Shown one piece after another: positions 54,738-64,000 of a stretch of DNA of 64,000 bases. The number at the start of each line of letters is the position of its first letter. Within the stretch, counting starts at the first letter, position 1. The notes beneath the pieces were generated by a model, which was not told the origin of the DNA, searched no databases, and saw only the letters and a list, made by a program, of their open reading frames with translations. The stretch spans positions 1 through 64,000 of the forward strand of contig NZ_OOHJ01000012.1 of the NCBI RefSeq assembly GCF_900323885.1, written 5' to 3'. This DNA is from [Actinomadura] parvosata subsp. kistnae (GTDB lineage Bacteria; Actinomycetota; Actinomycetes; Streptosporangiales; Streptosporangiaceae). A program made the position numbers and the translations under genes.

Positions 54738-55414
54738 CTGGCGCTCTCCAGCCGCACGGCGCCCGTCTCGGCGATCAGCCCGTCACGCAGGTAGATCACC
54801 CGGTCGGCCCAGGCGGCGTAGCGGGGCTCGTGGGTGACGAGCAGCACGGCCGCGCCGGCGTCGCAGCGGGCCCGCAGCAGCTCCAGGATCTCGTCGCCGG
54901 TGGCCGTGTCGAGCGCGCCGGTCGGCTCGTCGGCCAGCAGCAGCCGCCGCTCGCCCACCAGCGCCCTGGCGATGGCCACCCGCTGGCGCTGCCCGCCGGA
55001 CAGCTCCTCGGGGAAACGGTCGGCGATCTCCTCGACCCCCACCTCGGCCAGCACGGCCAGCGCCTCGGGCCGGGCCCGCCCGGCGCGCACGCCGTCGAGC
55101 TCCCTCGGCAGCATCACGTTCTCGGCGGCGGTCAGCGACGGGATCAGGTTGAGGTCCTGGAAGACGTAGCCGACGCGGTTGCGCCTGATCGCGGCCACGT
55201 CCTTGACCCGGGACAGGTCCTCGCCCTCGATCGTCACCACCCCCGAGGTGGGCCGGTCGAGGCCGCCCGCCAGGTTGAGCAGCGTGGACTTGCCCGAGCC
55301 GGACGGCCCCATGACCGCGACCAGCTCCCCCGCCGAGACCTCCAGGCTCACCCCCCTCAGCGCGTGCACCTGCCCGTGCTCGCGGGTGACGTCCCGCAGC
55401 TCCACCACACTCAT
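54734..55414 (-). CDS. ABC transporter ATPase (MacB/LolD type)
   Basis: 226 aa. Walker A GPSGSGKST (36-44), signature LSGGQRQRVAIARAL, Walker B LLLADEPTGALD, switch His in LLVTHEPRYA. It powers the FtsX-type permease encoded next, and overlaps both neighbours by 4 bases. Confidence 0.95.
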   Translation of the reverse strand: MSVVELRDVTREHGQVHALRGVSLEVSAGELVAVMGPSGSGKSTLLNLAGGLDRPTSGVVTIEGEDLSRVKDVAAIRRNRVGYVFQDLNLIPSLTAAENVMLPRELDGVRAGRARPEALAVLAEVGVEEIADRFPEELSGGQRQRVAIARALVGERRLLLADEPTGALDTATGDEILELLRARCDAGAAVLLVTHEPRYAAWADRVIYLRDGLIAETGAVRLESAR

Positions 55415-55920
55415 CGGTTCTTCTCCTTGGAAACGGCCTCGCAGTGGTCCAGCCAGCGCTGCTCCGCCTCGGCCTTGAAGATCAACGAATCCAGCACCAG
55501 GCGCTGCGCGAGCCCGCCGGCGGCGGACCGCTTGGCCCTCGTGAGCTCCTGCAGCGCGCGCATCGTGGCCATGCGCTGCGTGTGGATGACCTCGGCGACG
55601 TCCACGCCGCCCGCCACGGCCATCGCGACCTTGATCGCCAGCTCGTCCCGAGGCCGGTCGGTCTGCGCGACGGGGGTGCTGAACCAGCGCGCCAGCTCCT
55701 CCCGACCGGCCTCGGTGATCGTGTGGACCACGCGGCCCTGCTCGTCGGCGCCGACGGGCTCGACGAGCCCGTCACGCTCCAGGCGGGAGAGCGTCGTGTA
55801 GACCTGGCCGATGTTCAACGGCCAGGTCGCCCCCGTGGACGCCTCGAACTCCACCCGCAGCTGATAGCCGTACCGCGGTCCGCTGCTCAGCAACGCCAGC
55901 AGGCTGAGCCTGATCGACAT
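55411..55920 (-). CDS. PadR family regulator of the ABC operon
   Basis: 169 aa: MSIRLSLLALLSSGPRYGYQ then WPLNIGQVYTTLSRLERDGL is the PadR winged helix, followed by a Vir-like dimerisation helix (LVLDSLIFKAEAEQRWLDHC). First gene of PadR-ATPase-permease. The ATG at 55920 abuts a perfect 28-bp palindrome with no ribosome site, suggesting a leaderless, autorepressed transcript induced by a substrate of the exporter. Confidence 0.92.
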   Translation of the reverse strand: MSIRLSLLALLSSGPRYGYQLRVEFEASTGATWPLNIGQVYTTLSRLERDGLVEPVGADEQGRVVHTITEAGREELARWFSTPVAQTDRPRDELAIKVAMAVAGGVDVAEVIHTQRMATMRALQELTRAKRSAAGGLAQRLVLDSLIFKAEAEQRWLDHCEAVSKEKNR

Positions 55921-55948
55921 GGATACCGAGTATGCATACTCGGTATCC
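55921..55948. promoter_or_regulatory. PadR operator: perfect 28-bp palindrome
   Basis: Half-site GGATACCGAGTATG (55921-55934) followed immediately by its exact reverse complement (55935-55948). It ends at the start codon, so bound PadR would block transcription initiation of the whole ABC operon. Confidence 0.9.
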
Positions 55949-56222
55949 CTATGGCAACCTGATTCACTCACCGGCCGCGATGCGTTCGCCCATTCGAGCA
56001 TGACCATCTTCCGAAGGGTGAATGCGGGCTCGGGGCGAGTACCGTTCGCATACGGCTCGAACCTGCTCTTGGCAGACATCTGCGAGCACGCGGCGCCCAA
56101 ATCCACAGCAACCTGTCCCACCGCCCGCTGGGGAGCCGGCTGACACTTCGCCGCGGCTGACCGGGAAAGGCTCACAGTCATGGACGCGATGAGAGCACCG
56201 GTGCAGCACACGGCACGGCCGG

Positions 56223-56354
56223 ACCTTTGGCGACCCGATCAGCACCTGCGACGAGCCTCCCAGAGCGCGGGAGCTCGACGTGATCGTCAACGGTAGGGTG
56301 GCCGCGACCGCCCCGTTCACGCTGACCGAGGCTCCGCTGACCTCGGCCTCGTGA
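56223..56354 (+). pseudogene. Short C-terminal gene remnant
   Basis: Frame FGDPISTCDEPPRARELDVI followed by VNGRVAATAPFTLTEAPL, stop at 56352-56354. Protein-like, no start found, no family recognised. Confidence 0.25.
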
Positions 56355-56376
56355 CGTACCGGCAGGAAGGGCTTCC

Positions 56377-57084
56377 ATGAAGGACGAGGCACGCGACGTG
56401 GACCTGCTCCGGATCGAGCTGGGCGTCATCTGGCGCCTGGACGAACGCGGCCGCCTGCCCGGCCCGGAGACCATGGTGATCGGCGCGGCCTCCGACGGCC
56501 TGACCGCCGCCGTCGCCGGCCACGTCCCCGACGACCTGGCCACCCACCTGCTCTCCCTCATCACCGGAGCCGCCCTCCCGCCCCCTGGTGTGCCTCCGGG
56601 GGTCCTGGCCGACTGCCGGGAGCTGCTGGGCGGCGAGCGGGTGACGGTGACCGGCGGCCCGAGCTACCTGGTGGTCCCGCCGGTCCGGGCCGACGTCACG
56701 GTCGAGGTGCTGCGATCCGACTCGGCCGAGCACGTCCGGCTCGTCCGCTCCTTACCGCGCCCCGCCTCCTGGGAGGAGGACGAATGGGGCAGGCTCACGA
56801 GCCTCAGCGCGGGCACGCCCTGGGCGATGGTCGCGGAGGACGGCCAGGTGGTCTCGATCTGCCACAGCGCCCGCCTCACCCCGGCGGGCGCCGAGGCCGG
56901 CACCTGGACCTCACCGGCCTACCGCGGCCGAGGCTACGCCGCCGCCACCACCTCCGCCTGGGCCGCCCAGTTCTCGGAGATCCCCCTGTTCTCCAGCACG
57001 AACGCGGACAACCACTCCTCACAACGGGTGGCCCACCGCCTGGGCCTGCGCCCGCTCGGCTGGATCTGGCACCTCACCACCTGA
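56377..57084 (+). CDS. GNAT family N-acetyltransferase
   Basis: 235 aa. The C-terminal half has the acetyl-CoA site YRGRGYAAATTSAWAA (Q/RxxGxG/A) preceded by the strand EAGTWTSPA and followed by FSSTNADNHSSQRVAHRLGL, as in GNAT enzymes. The N-terminal 100 residues are a separate domain. Acceptor substrate unknown. Monocistronic. Confidence 0.88.
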   Translation: MKDEARDVDLLRIELGVIWRLDERGRLPGPETMVIGAASDGLTAAVAGHVPDDLATHLLSLITGAALPPPGVPPGVLADCRELLGGERVTVTGGPSYLVVPPVRADVTVEVLRSDSAEHVRLVRSLPRPASWEEDEWGRLTSLSAGTPWAMVAEDGQVVSICHSARLTPAGAEAGTWTSPAYRGRGYAAATTSAWAAQFSEIPLFSSTNADNHSSQRVAHRLGLRPLGWIWHLTT

Positions 57085-57418
57085 CCCCGCACCGCACCGC
57101 CTCATGGCAGCTTGCCGACCGCGGCCCCCGAGCAGCCGCCGACCGTACCGAGGACGGTAACCAGACCAGGCGACGTCGCATCATTGGCCACGGTAAGACC
57201 TTTAGGCGGCATCAACGCGATCGATGCCGCCCGGATTTGCTCCCCCGCCGGAAGTGATCTTCTTGGTCACGCCGACGGTGGCGTGGGGGCCGGCCAGGTC
57301 CGCGCGCCGATCGTCCCGAGCTGAACGATTTCGGACCCACCAAAAACAGGAGCACAGGGCTTCCACAGTGCCGCCCACCAGGCTGCGGTTAGCAACCCAT
57401 TCCTGTGGAGGACGAGCC
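57085..57418. other. Intergenic region
   Basis: No gene recognised. Confidence 0.35.
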
Positions 57419-57686
57419 ATGAGCATCAACCGTGAGATCCGGGCTGCGATGCCCGGAGACGACCAGATCATGGGGCGTTCCGGCTCTACGCCGACCGACA
57501 GGTGCGTAGGACTGGACGTGACCTCGCCTGGCTCATCCGGACGGGCAGAGAGGCTCGTGCCACATGACAGCCTCGGGACACGGCCCGTGGATGCCGGGCT
57601 TCGAAACTGGCTCGGTCTTCTGGTGCTGCTGTTGCCGGTCACGCTGATGACCGTGGACCTGGGGGTGCTCTGGCTGGCGACCGGCT
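57419..57686 (+). pseudogene. MFS transporter N-terminal stub, truncated by Tn3 remnant
   Basis: MSINREIRAAMPGDDQIMGR (ATG after GGAGGACGAGCC), a linker, then DAGLRNWLGLLVLLLPVTLM and TVDLGVLWLAT, the first helix of DHA2-type drug exporters. At about 57686 it switches into Tn3 transposase sequence. Confidence 0.5.
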
Positions 57687-59177
57687 GTCGATGCTTCCGA
57701 AGCTGGAGAAGGGATCCCGGCTCCTGTCTCGAGCGGGCCGGGCGTTGGTAGAGCAGCTCGACCTGGTCGCCGAGATGGGCGCGGACCTGGACCCTGGGGC
57801 GCTGCGGACGGCCGTCACCGCAGAAGTTGGGGCGAGCAAGGAGCAGGTCCTGGCCGGCCGTCTCGAGGAAGCCGGCGACGACGTCCTGGTCCGGGTGGTC
57901 ACGCCAGCCGATGGGCATGCCCGATTGTCGATGGAGAAGCTCGGTGCGCTGGGTGAGAGCCCGTCGCTGAAATGGCTGCGCGCGGCCTGTCAGGCGATGC
58001 TGCCGCGCATCGATCTGCCCGAACTGCTGCTGGAGATGCACTCCTGGACCTCCTTCCTGGATGCCTACGTGCACCTGGCCGACATCTCCACCCGCACGCC
58101 CCGGCCCCTGGTCGCGCTGCTGATCAGCGAAGCTTGCAATGTTGGCCTCACCTCGGATCAAGGACGGGGACGAGGCGCTGACCCGTGGCCGCCTGTCCCA
58201 CGTCGACCAGAACTACGTGCGTGCCGAGACGCACGCCGCGGCAAACCCGATCCTGATCGAGCCCAGCGCGGCGTGCCGATCGTGGCGCTGTGGGGTGGCG
58301 GGCTGCTGGCCTCGGTCGACGGGCTGCGGTTCGTCGTCCCGGTCCAGAGGATCAACGTCGCCCCCTCGCCGAAGTACTTCGGCCACAACCGCGGCCTGAC
58401 GCTCTTGAACGCAGTCAATGATCAAGTGATGAGGATCGGGCAGATGGTCGTGCCCGACACACCGCGCGACTCGCTGTACATCCTCGACACCCTGATCAAC
58501 ATCGAGGCCGGGCCGCAGCACGAGGTCGTCACGACCGACCAGGCGTCCGATTTGGACACGGTATTCGGGATCTTCTCCATGCTGGGCTACCGGTTCGCGC
58601 CCCGCTTCGCCGGCCTGGGCGGGGCGACAGCGGTTCTGGCGCTCGGAGGTGCCCGGCAGCAACACCCCGGGCGACTATGGGCTGTGCATGTTCGCCCAGG
58701 GTGGGCGGCCCACCGCTCGGGCAGGCGTTCGCCGAGTACGGCCGGATCGACAAGACCCTCCCCCTGCTGTCCATCCTGGACCCGATCGACGACACCTACC
58801 GCCGCAAGCTGAACAAGCAGTTGACCGTCCAGGAGTCCCGGCACCGGCTCGCCTGCAAGATCTGCCACGGCTCAGGCGGGCAGATCCGCAAGGCCTACCG
58901 CGAAGGACAAGAAGATCAACTAGCGGCTCTGGGTTTGGTCGTCAACGCGGTCGCGCTGTGGAGCTCCAAGTACCTGTCGGCCGCGGTCGAACAGCTGCGA
59001 GTCCAAGGCATTCCGGTGGAGGACGAGGACGCCGCCCGGCCCAGCCCGCTCGGCCACGCCCACCTCAACGTGCAGGGTCGCTACTCCATCTCCTCCTCCA
59101 CCCCGGCCCAAGGCCTGCGGCAGCTCGGCGAGATGCCCGACCTTCCTGATGGCGGCGTGGATGAGGAGGGCGTGTAG
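57687..59177 (+). pseudogene. Tn3-family transposase remnant, frameshifted
   Basis: Pieces in several frames follow TnpA order: LPKLEKGSRLLSRAGRALVE, ACQAMLPRIDLPELLLEMHS, LLASVDGLRFVVPVQRINVA (first Asp), EVVTTDQASDLDTVFGIFSM (second Asp), LTVQESRHRLACKI (Glu). The N-terminal third is missing, with shifts near 58145, 58270 and 58620. Distantly related to the intact TnpA at 7370, not a copy. Non-functional. Confidence 0.85.
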
Positions 59178-59470
59178 ACCGCTGGCGAGGCTCTGAAGAG
59201 AGGTGGGCGAGAACGCCGGCGGGTGTTGACGACTAAGCCGCGCGGATGCGGCCTTTGAGAAGGCAAGGGAGCAACCGGGCGGCGCCGGCATCCCGGTAGA
59301 CGGTCTCCAGCACGAAGTCCTCCCCGCGCCTGGCCATGGTGGCGGGTCTTGGCGTGGGCGCCCTTGGTCTTGTACCCGAGCCTTCCGGGCGGTCGGCAGC
59401 GTCCCGTGAACCCAATTCCTGACTCGTGTGAAAGACAGGCGACACTCCTTCCGCGAAAAGGCCCACCCAC
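59178..59470. other. Intergenic region with possible gene tail
   Basis: The minus-strand frame RRGEDFVLETVYRDAGAARL ending at 59233 looks protein-like but has no start; probably a remnant. Confidence 0.3.
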
Positions 59471-60049
59471 ATGCCGTTCAGTACGACCCTGTCTGACGCC
59501 GACCTGATCGAACGGTCGTGGCGAGATCCCGAGGATTTCGCCTTGCTGTTCGACAGGCACGCAGGACACATCCACCGCTATGTGGCCCGCCGGCTCGGCG
59601 ACGACACGGCCGACGACGTCGTCTCTGAGACGTTTCTCGCCGCGTTTAGGCAGCGCCGCGACTACGACACCGCCCGTCCGAAGGCCCTGCCCTGGTTGTA
59701 CGGCTTCGCGACCAACTTCATCCGCCGGCATCAGCGCGCTGAGATACACCGCTACAAGGCGTACTCGAAAGTGGGCGTGCTTCCCGAAGCCGACGACGCT
59801 GCGGAACAAGCTCTTGAGCGGGCGAGCGCGCATGCCGTACGCCGCCCTCTCGCTCAGGCGCTCGCTTCGCTGAAGGGCCGCGACCGTGACGTCTTGTTAC
59901 TCGTGGCCTGGGCCGAGCTCACCTACGAGGAGGTCGCCAACGCCCTGTCCATCCCGATCGGAACAGTCCGTTCCCGCCTCAACCGTGCGCGGGCCATCGT
60001 CCGCAACGCTCTCGGTAGCACTGACCCCACGACGGAGCAGATCTCATGA
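59471..60049 (+). CDS. ECF RNA polymerase sigma factor
   Basis: 192 aa. Region 2: FALLFDRHAGHIHRYVARRL then DDVVSETFLAAFRQR. Region 4: LKGRDRDVLLLVAWAELTYE then EVANALSIPIGTVRSRLNRA. The stop overlaps the next start by 4 bases. Third sigma/membrane pair in the window; closest in style to the 24.6-kb factor. Confidence 0.93.
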   Translation: MPFSTTLSDADLIERSWRDPEDFALLFDRHAGHIHRYVARRLGDDTADDVVSETFLAAFRQRRDYDTARPKALPWLYGFATNFIRRHQRAEIHRYKAYSKVGVLPEADDAAEQALERASAHAVRRPLAQALASLKGRDRDVLLLVAWAELTYEEVANALSIPIGTVRSRLNRARAIVRNALGSTDPTTEQIS

Positions 60050-61008
60050 ACGAACGGACCGACCTGACCGACCTGGGCAACCTGTTCGCCGACAAGCCGT
60101 ACCCCACGGCGGACCGTCTCGCCCCCGCCCGTACCGCCCTCCTGGCCGAAGCCCGCACGAAGCGCCGGTCCCGGCCCCGGGCGATCGGCCTGCGGCGTGT
60201 GATGCTGGCGGGTGGCCTGGTCGCGGCGATGACCGCCGGAGTGATCGCCGTCCAGACGTTCAGCTCCTCTGCCCCCGCGAGCGCCGCCGAGGTCCTGAGG
60301 CTGGCGGCCGAGGCCGCGACCGCCACCCCGTGGCCGCAACCCCGCGACGACCAGTACCTTCACTACGAGCGGATCGCGGAGATGCGCACCGAGAACGGGG
60401 CTTCCAACGTCGGCGGTCCGCGCCACGTGACGGGCGAGGTCTGGGCGTCCGTCGACGGCTCCCGCCCAGACCTGTGGTGGCACAAGCCGTCGAAATCCGA
60501 CCCCCAGGGCCCGGAGTACAAGGAACTCCTGACCCGGTGCCCCGAACGTGGCGATAGGCGCCCCGCCTACTCTGACCTCAGGGAGTGGCCGGCCGACGAG
60601 GACCAGCTCCGGCACAAGCTGGCCGAACGCGGTAACGAAATGGCCCCCAACAAGGACACAGCGACCCGGATCTGGAACGGCGTCGTCAACGTACTCGGCA
60701 GCCCGGTCCCGCCCAAGCAGCAGGCAGCCATCTTCAAGATCGCCGCGGCTCTCCCGGGCATCGAGACGGAAGAGCTCAAAGACGCCACTGGCAAATCGGG
60801 CATCGCCGTGACTCGGGTGGACAACCGAGGCCGAGGGGGTGCCCTCTCCCGCGAATCCCTCATCTTCGACAAGATCTCCTACGTCCTCCTGGGCGGCCAG
60901 GAACTCGTGCCGGGGCAAGGGCGTGAACTCTGGTCCATCACCCGTCCGCAAATCACCGACATACTCCCGGCCTGGTCCAAGTCCTTGAAGCGGAGAGATT
61001 GCCTCTGA
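60046..61008 (+). CDS. CU044_5270-type membrane protein of sigma operon
   Basis: 320 aa. N-terminal TDLTDLGNLFADKPYPTADR, transmembrane helix at about 55-75 (RVMLAGGLVAAMTAGVIAVQ), then an extracytoplasmic domain (VLRLAAEAATATPWPQPRDD, QYLHYERIAEMRT). The pattern matches proteins co-encoded with ECF sigma factors in Streptosporangiaceae and relatives. Likely anti-sigma or signal sensor. Confidence 0.85.
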   Translation: MNERTDLTDLGNLFADKPYPTADRLAPARTALLAEARTKRRSRPRAIGLRRVMLAGGLVAAMTAGVIAVQTFSSSAPASAAEVLRLAAEAATATPWPQPRDDQYLHYERIAEMRTENGASNVGGPRHVTGEVWASVDGSRPDLWWHKPSKSDPQGPEYKELLTRCPERGDRRPAYSDLREWPADEDQLRHKLAERGNEMAPNKDTATRIWNGVVNVLGSPVPPKQQAAIFKIAAALPGIETEELKDATGKSGIAVTRVDNRGRGGALSRESLIFDKISYVLLGGQELVPGQGRELWSITRPQITDILPAWSKSLKRRDCL

Positions 61009-61745
61009 GTCTGCGGCCGCTGGACGACAAGCGGGCCGCAGGGCGCATTCTTCTGAAAGCCCGCGAATCATCGAACCAGCGGTACCAGTCACATGACAGA
61101 TTCGCGGTCGGGCCGACGGAGTTACCGTTCTTCTTCATATGACGCCTTCAATCCTGTCATTCCGGGACATTCGCTATTCCGCGCCGCAGGACGGAATAGT
61201 GACGTAGAACATCAACCAGCAGTGCAATGGTGGTCGGCGTGGACAGAGTATCTCGGCATCAAGTGCGGACGAGGAGGTTCGAATTCGCGGACGGTGACCG
61301 TGTGCCGCAGAGGCGAGGCCGAGCTGCACCTCGTTGGCTTCATTTGGACGGAGAAGTCATGTCGCAATCGCTGTATCCGAAGGACTGGAAAGGGATGAAT
61401 CGCGCGGGTAACGGCTGGTCCTCCGGCGTGTCGGCGCGACATCTTCGTCCGCACGACTGAGGTGCTTTCGAGCACAACAACGAGTTCACCGAATGCCAGT
61501 GGACCACCTGCCGCGCCGAGCGGACCACCTACCCCCTTCATGACAGGCCCTTCAAGGGCTCGCCCGTCTCCCACATGGCAGCTGGGTCGCGGTTTCCCGT
61601 ACCGCCGCCTACGGGTGGCACAGCCGTGGGCGGCATGGGTTCCCCGGCCCGTGCCGGACACGGCTCCATGCGCGCCTTCCCTCAGATGTGCGAGCACCTC
61701 GGCCTCACTCCAAGCCAGCCGAAAGACATCCCAGGAGCTTAGATG
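61009..61745. other. Gene-poor stretch between sigma operon and IS110
   Basis: A plus-strand frame at 61461-61742 (FEHNNEFTECQWTTCRAERT ... LGLTPSQPKDIPGA) has protein-like composition but is preceded by a stop without a start codon; probably a gene tail. Nothing else recognised. Confidence 0.35.
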
Positions 61746-62969
61746 TCAAGCCGCAACCGATTCTGCGTGATGCGACCAAGCGGTCGTCTCGTTGTAGACG
61801 GTGCCGGTTTTGAGGCGGCCGTGCAGGATGCCGACAAGCCGGTTGGCGAGCTGGCGCAGCGCGGCGTTGTGGCCGGAGCCGCGGGCTCGCTGCCGGTCGT
61901 AGTAGGCGCGTGCGCCGGGCGAGAGTCTCAGGGCGCTGAAGGCCTGGGTGAGCAGGGCATCGATGAGCCGGTCGTTGTGGATGAGCCGGGCCAGGGCGAC
62001 CTTCTTCTTGCCGGACGCGCGGGTGATCGGAGAGGTCCCGGCGTAGTTCTTACGGGCCTTGGCACTGGCGTAGCGGCCGGGGTCGTCGCCGAACTCTGCG
62101 AGCACCCGGGCGCCGAGAACCGTCCCCAGCCCGGGCCGGGACAGGATGATCTTAGCGGCCGGGTGCTTGCCAAAATGGGCCTTGACCTGCCCTTGCAGCG
62201 TCTTGACCTGAGTGTTGAGCACCTCCAGGACGGCGATCAGCGCCTGGACGGAGGCGGCGTAGGCGTCGGTCACCACTTGCGGCTGACCGAGCTGCTCGGC
62301 GCGCAACGCAGCCTGGATCGCCACGGCCTTGCCGGCCACGTTCTTGCGGCGGGCGTGCTTCAACGCGGTGCTGATCTGCCCGATCGTCAGCCGGGCGGCC
62401 TGCGCCGGGGTGGGGGCCTTGGCCAGCAGCTCCAGGCTGTCGGCAGCGTCCAGGTCCTCGAAGGCGACCAGCGCAGCCGGGAAGTAGTCACGCAGCGCGT
62501 GCCCCAGCCGCTGGGTGTGCCGGGTCCCCTCCCAGATCAGCGTCTTGTGCGTGCGGGCCACGACCTTGACCGCCTCGGCCGCGGCGGAGTCCCCGGCCAC
62601 CGGCCGCAGCTCGTGGGCGTGGGTGCGGACCATGTCGGCCAGCACGTGCGCGTCACCGGCATCGCTCTTGGCGCCCGAGACGCCGAGCCGGTCGCGGAAC
62701 CGGGAGGCCTGCAACGGGTTGACCGCCAGCACCGTGTACCCGGCCGCGACCAGCGCCCGCACCCACGGCCCCCGGTCGGTCTCGATGCCCACCAGCACCT
62801 CGACCTCGTCGGCCTCGTCCCCGGCCAGCTCACCCACGATCGCGTGCAGCCGGGCCATCCCGGCCACGCCCTCCGGCAGCCGGGCCTTGGCCAGCCGCCG
62901 GCCGGAACCGTCCATCACCTCCATATCGTGATGGTCTTCGGCCCAGTCATCCCCCACCAACAGTCGCAA
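61746..62969 (-). CDS. IS110-family transposase
   Basis: 407 aa. N-terminal RuvC-like DEDD domain (LLVGDDWAEDHHDMEVMD, VLVGIETDRGPWVRALV, SDAGDAHVLADMV) and C-terminal Transposase_20 domain (LSRPGLGTVLGARVLAEFGD, YAGTSPITRASGKKKVALAR) with the catalytic Ser region. Full length, so probably active. IS110 elements use a bridge RNA from the flanking non-coding sequence, expected within 62970-63227 or 61500-61745. Confidence 0.95.
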   Translation of the reverse strand: MRLLVGDDWAEDHHDMEVMDGSGRRLAKARLPEGVAGMARLHAIVGELAGDEADEVEVLVGIETDRGPWVRALVAAGYTVLAVNPLQASRFRDRLGVSGAKSDAGDAHVLADMVRTHAHELRPVAGDSAAAEAVKVVARTHKTLIWEGTRHTQRLGHALRDYFPAALVAFEDLDAADSLELLAKAPTPAQAARLTIGQISTALKHARRKNVAGKAVAIQAALRAEQLGQPQVVTDAYAASVQALIAVLEVLNTQVKTLQGQVKAHFGKHPAAKIILSRPGLGTVLGARVLAEFGDDPGRYASAKARKNYAGTSPITRASGKKKVALARLIHNDRLIDALLTQAFSALRLSPGARAYYDRQRARGSGHNAALRQLANRLVGILHGRLKTGTVYNETTAWSHHAESVAA

Positions 62970-63227
62970 CGATCCTCCCGATCTCGATCCAGATCCCGAT
63001 CACCCTGAGCAGCCGGCGGGAGAACCTCAGCGACCTAATCAAGCAGTGCTCACGCTCACGCGGGCGGGCACGACATCCCATCAGCGATCAACTCTCCCAG
63101 CCAACGGCAGGGGCACGGTCTTTCGTCAGGACTCAACGTCCAGGAACCGGGAGTGCTCACCTGTCGGCGGCTACCACCAAGGAGTCTGCCGGATGGCTTA
63201 CTCCCAGAACTGATTAGGAACTGCAAC

Positions 63228-64000
63228 ATGTCTGACGTTGTCCTGACGCTCGACCGCGAACGTCCTCTCGATCCACCCGATGTGTTCATGAGGTTGCAGG
63301 AGCGGGCGACCATGCACCGCATGAGGTACGCCGATGGTCACGTCGGTTGGTTGGTCACCGGGCATGCAGCCGCGCGAGCGGTGCTCGCCGACAGTCGCTT
63401 CAGCAATCGCCTGGAGCTGGGGCATTCCCCGATTCCTCCTTGGCTGGAACTTTTCAAGCGAGCAAGGGAACAACGATCGCCGACGCTTCCCGGAAACTTC
63501 CTGCGGATGGACGCGTCCGAGCACGCCCGCTACCGCAGGCTGCTCGCGGGACATTTCACCGTCCGAAGGATGATCCGGCTGGAGCCTCGGATCGAGGAGA
63601 TTACCGAAGCCTGCCTGGATGACATGGAAGCGCAGGGAGCTCCCGCTGACGTGGTGCGGACCTTCGCGCTACCGATACCGTCGTTGGTGATCTGTGAACT
63701 GCTCGGCGTGCCTCATGAGGAACGCGGGCAGCTTCAGGAAGACTCCACCGTCCTGTTCAGCCTCGCGCCTACCATGGAGGACAGGGCCAGAGCTGAGCAA
63801 CGCCTCACCGGCTACCTGCGAGGTCTCGTCCACAGCAAGCGGGCCGAACCAGCCGACGATCTTCTCAGTATTCTGGCGGCGAGCGGTGAACTCACCGACG
63901 AAGAGCTCACCGGAGTCGCCTTTCTGCTGCTGGTGGCCGGCCACGAGACCACTGCGAACATGCTCGCCCTCGGCACGTACGCCCTGCTGACCCATCCCGG
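63228..64000 (+). CDS. Cytochrome P450, N-terminal 257 residues (runs off window)
   Basis: MSDVVLTLDRERPLDPPDVF at the ATG 63228; substrate region LLAGHFTVRRMIRLEPRIEE; I-helix LVAGHETTANMLAL with the oxygen-activating Glu-Thr pair. The ExxR and heme-Cys motifs lie beyond base 64000. Bacterial class I style, needing ferredoxin and reductase partners. The intact frame directly downstream of IS110 suggests the IS sits in its upstream region. Confidence 0.92.
   Translation, partial: MSDVVLTLDRERPLDPPDVFMRLQERATMHRMRYADGHVGWLVTGHAAARAVLADSRFSNRLELGHSPIPPWLELFKRAREQRSPTLPGNFLRMDASEHARYRRLLAGHFTVRRMIRLEPRIEEITEACLDDMEAQGAPADVVRTFALPIPSLVICELLGVPHEERGQLQEDSTVLFSLAPTMEDRARAEQRLTGYLRGLVHSKRAEPADDLLSILAASGELTDEELTGVAFLLLVAGHETTANMLALGTYALLTHP

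Overview
The window is high-GC DNA with GTG starts, many ECF sigma factors, a SARP/AfsR-type regulator and numerous TetR, PadR and MerR regulators. It reads as the accessory part of a filamentous actinomycete chromosome, probably Streptosporangiales-like or Streptomyces-like (inferred from gene style only). No tRNA, rRNA or CRISPR array was seen. The region mixes intact regulator-plus-enzyme modules with many truncated genes and mobile-element remnants, as expected of a genomic island.

Layout. 1-900 (minus strand): the start of a lasso peptide cluster, with a 37-residue precursor (core LGFILLSDNPAHRTLLI, predicted Leu1-Asp8 ring), a strong 16-bp hairpin, and the N-terminal part of the asparagine-synthetase-like cyclase, whose frame is broken by three apparent one-base losses. 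1.2-6.5 kb: an alpha/beta hydrolase facing an ABATE/CGNR regulator, a secreted metallo-beta-lactamase-fold protein facing a TetR regulator with two matched operators, and a PadR-led operon of overlapping genes. 7228-17332: a complete 10.1-kb Tn3-family transposon with 38-bp inverted repeats ending GGGG/TAAG and a perfect 5-bp target duplication (GTCCG). It has tnpA at the left, a tyrosine recombinase at the right, and a cargo of an adenylate-forming CoA-ligase-like enzyme, TetR, SDR, an unknown protein and a SnoaL-like protein.

17.3-39.3 kb: a toxin-antitoxin-like pair, a 577-bp inverted duplication (19.2 and 32.0 kb), reductases, an epoxide hydrolase, an ECF sigma/anti-sigma pair, a graveyard of peptidase, MFS, TetR, ABC and IS fragments, and sigJ. 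Beside sigJ is a carboxymuconolactone-decarboxylase-like gene enclosed by 116-bp perfect inverted repeats and carrying an in-frame TGA exactly at its CxxC motif. Then come MerR/NAD(P) oxidoreductase and TetR/aldo-keto reductase modules with clear operators, an AraC/GyrI-like regulator and a PhyH-type oxygenase.

39.4-64 kb: a 987-aa SARP-NB-ARC-TPR regulator immediately upstream of a 1990-aa secreted RHS/YD-repeat protein; two further ECF sigma/membrane-protein pairs; a PadR-ATPase-permease operon headed by a perfect 28-bp palindrome; a GNAT acetyltransferase; a decayed second Tn3 transposase; an intact IS110 transposase; and a cytochrome P450 running off the end.

Theme: most intact genes form small self-regulated modules in which a one-component regulator sits beside the enzyme, exporter or sigma target it probably controls, with palindromes in the shared promoter. 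Several otherwise well-conserved genes are split by single-base shifts, so raw-read verification matters before calling them dead.
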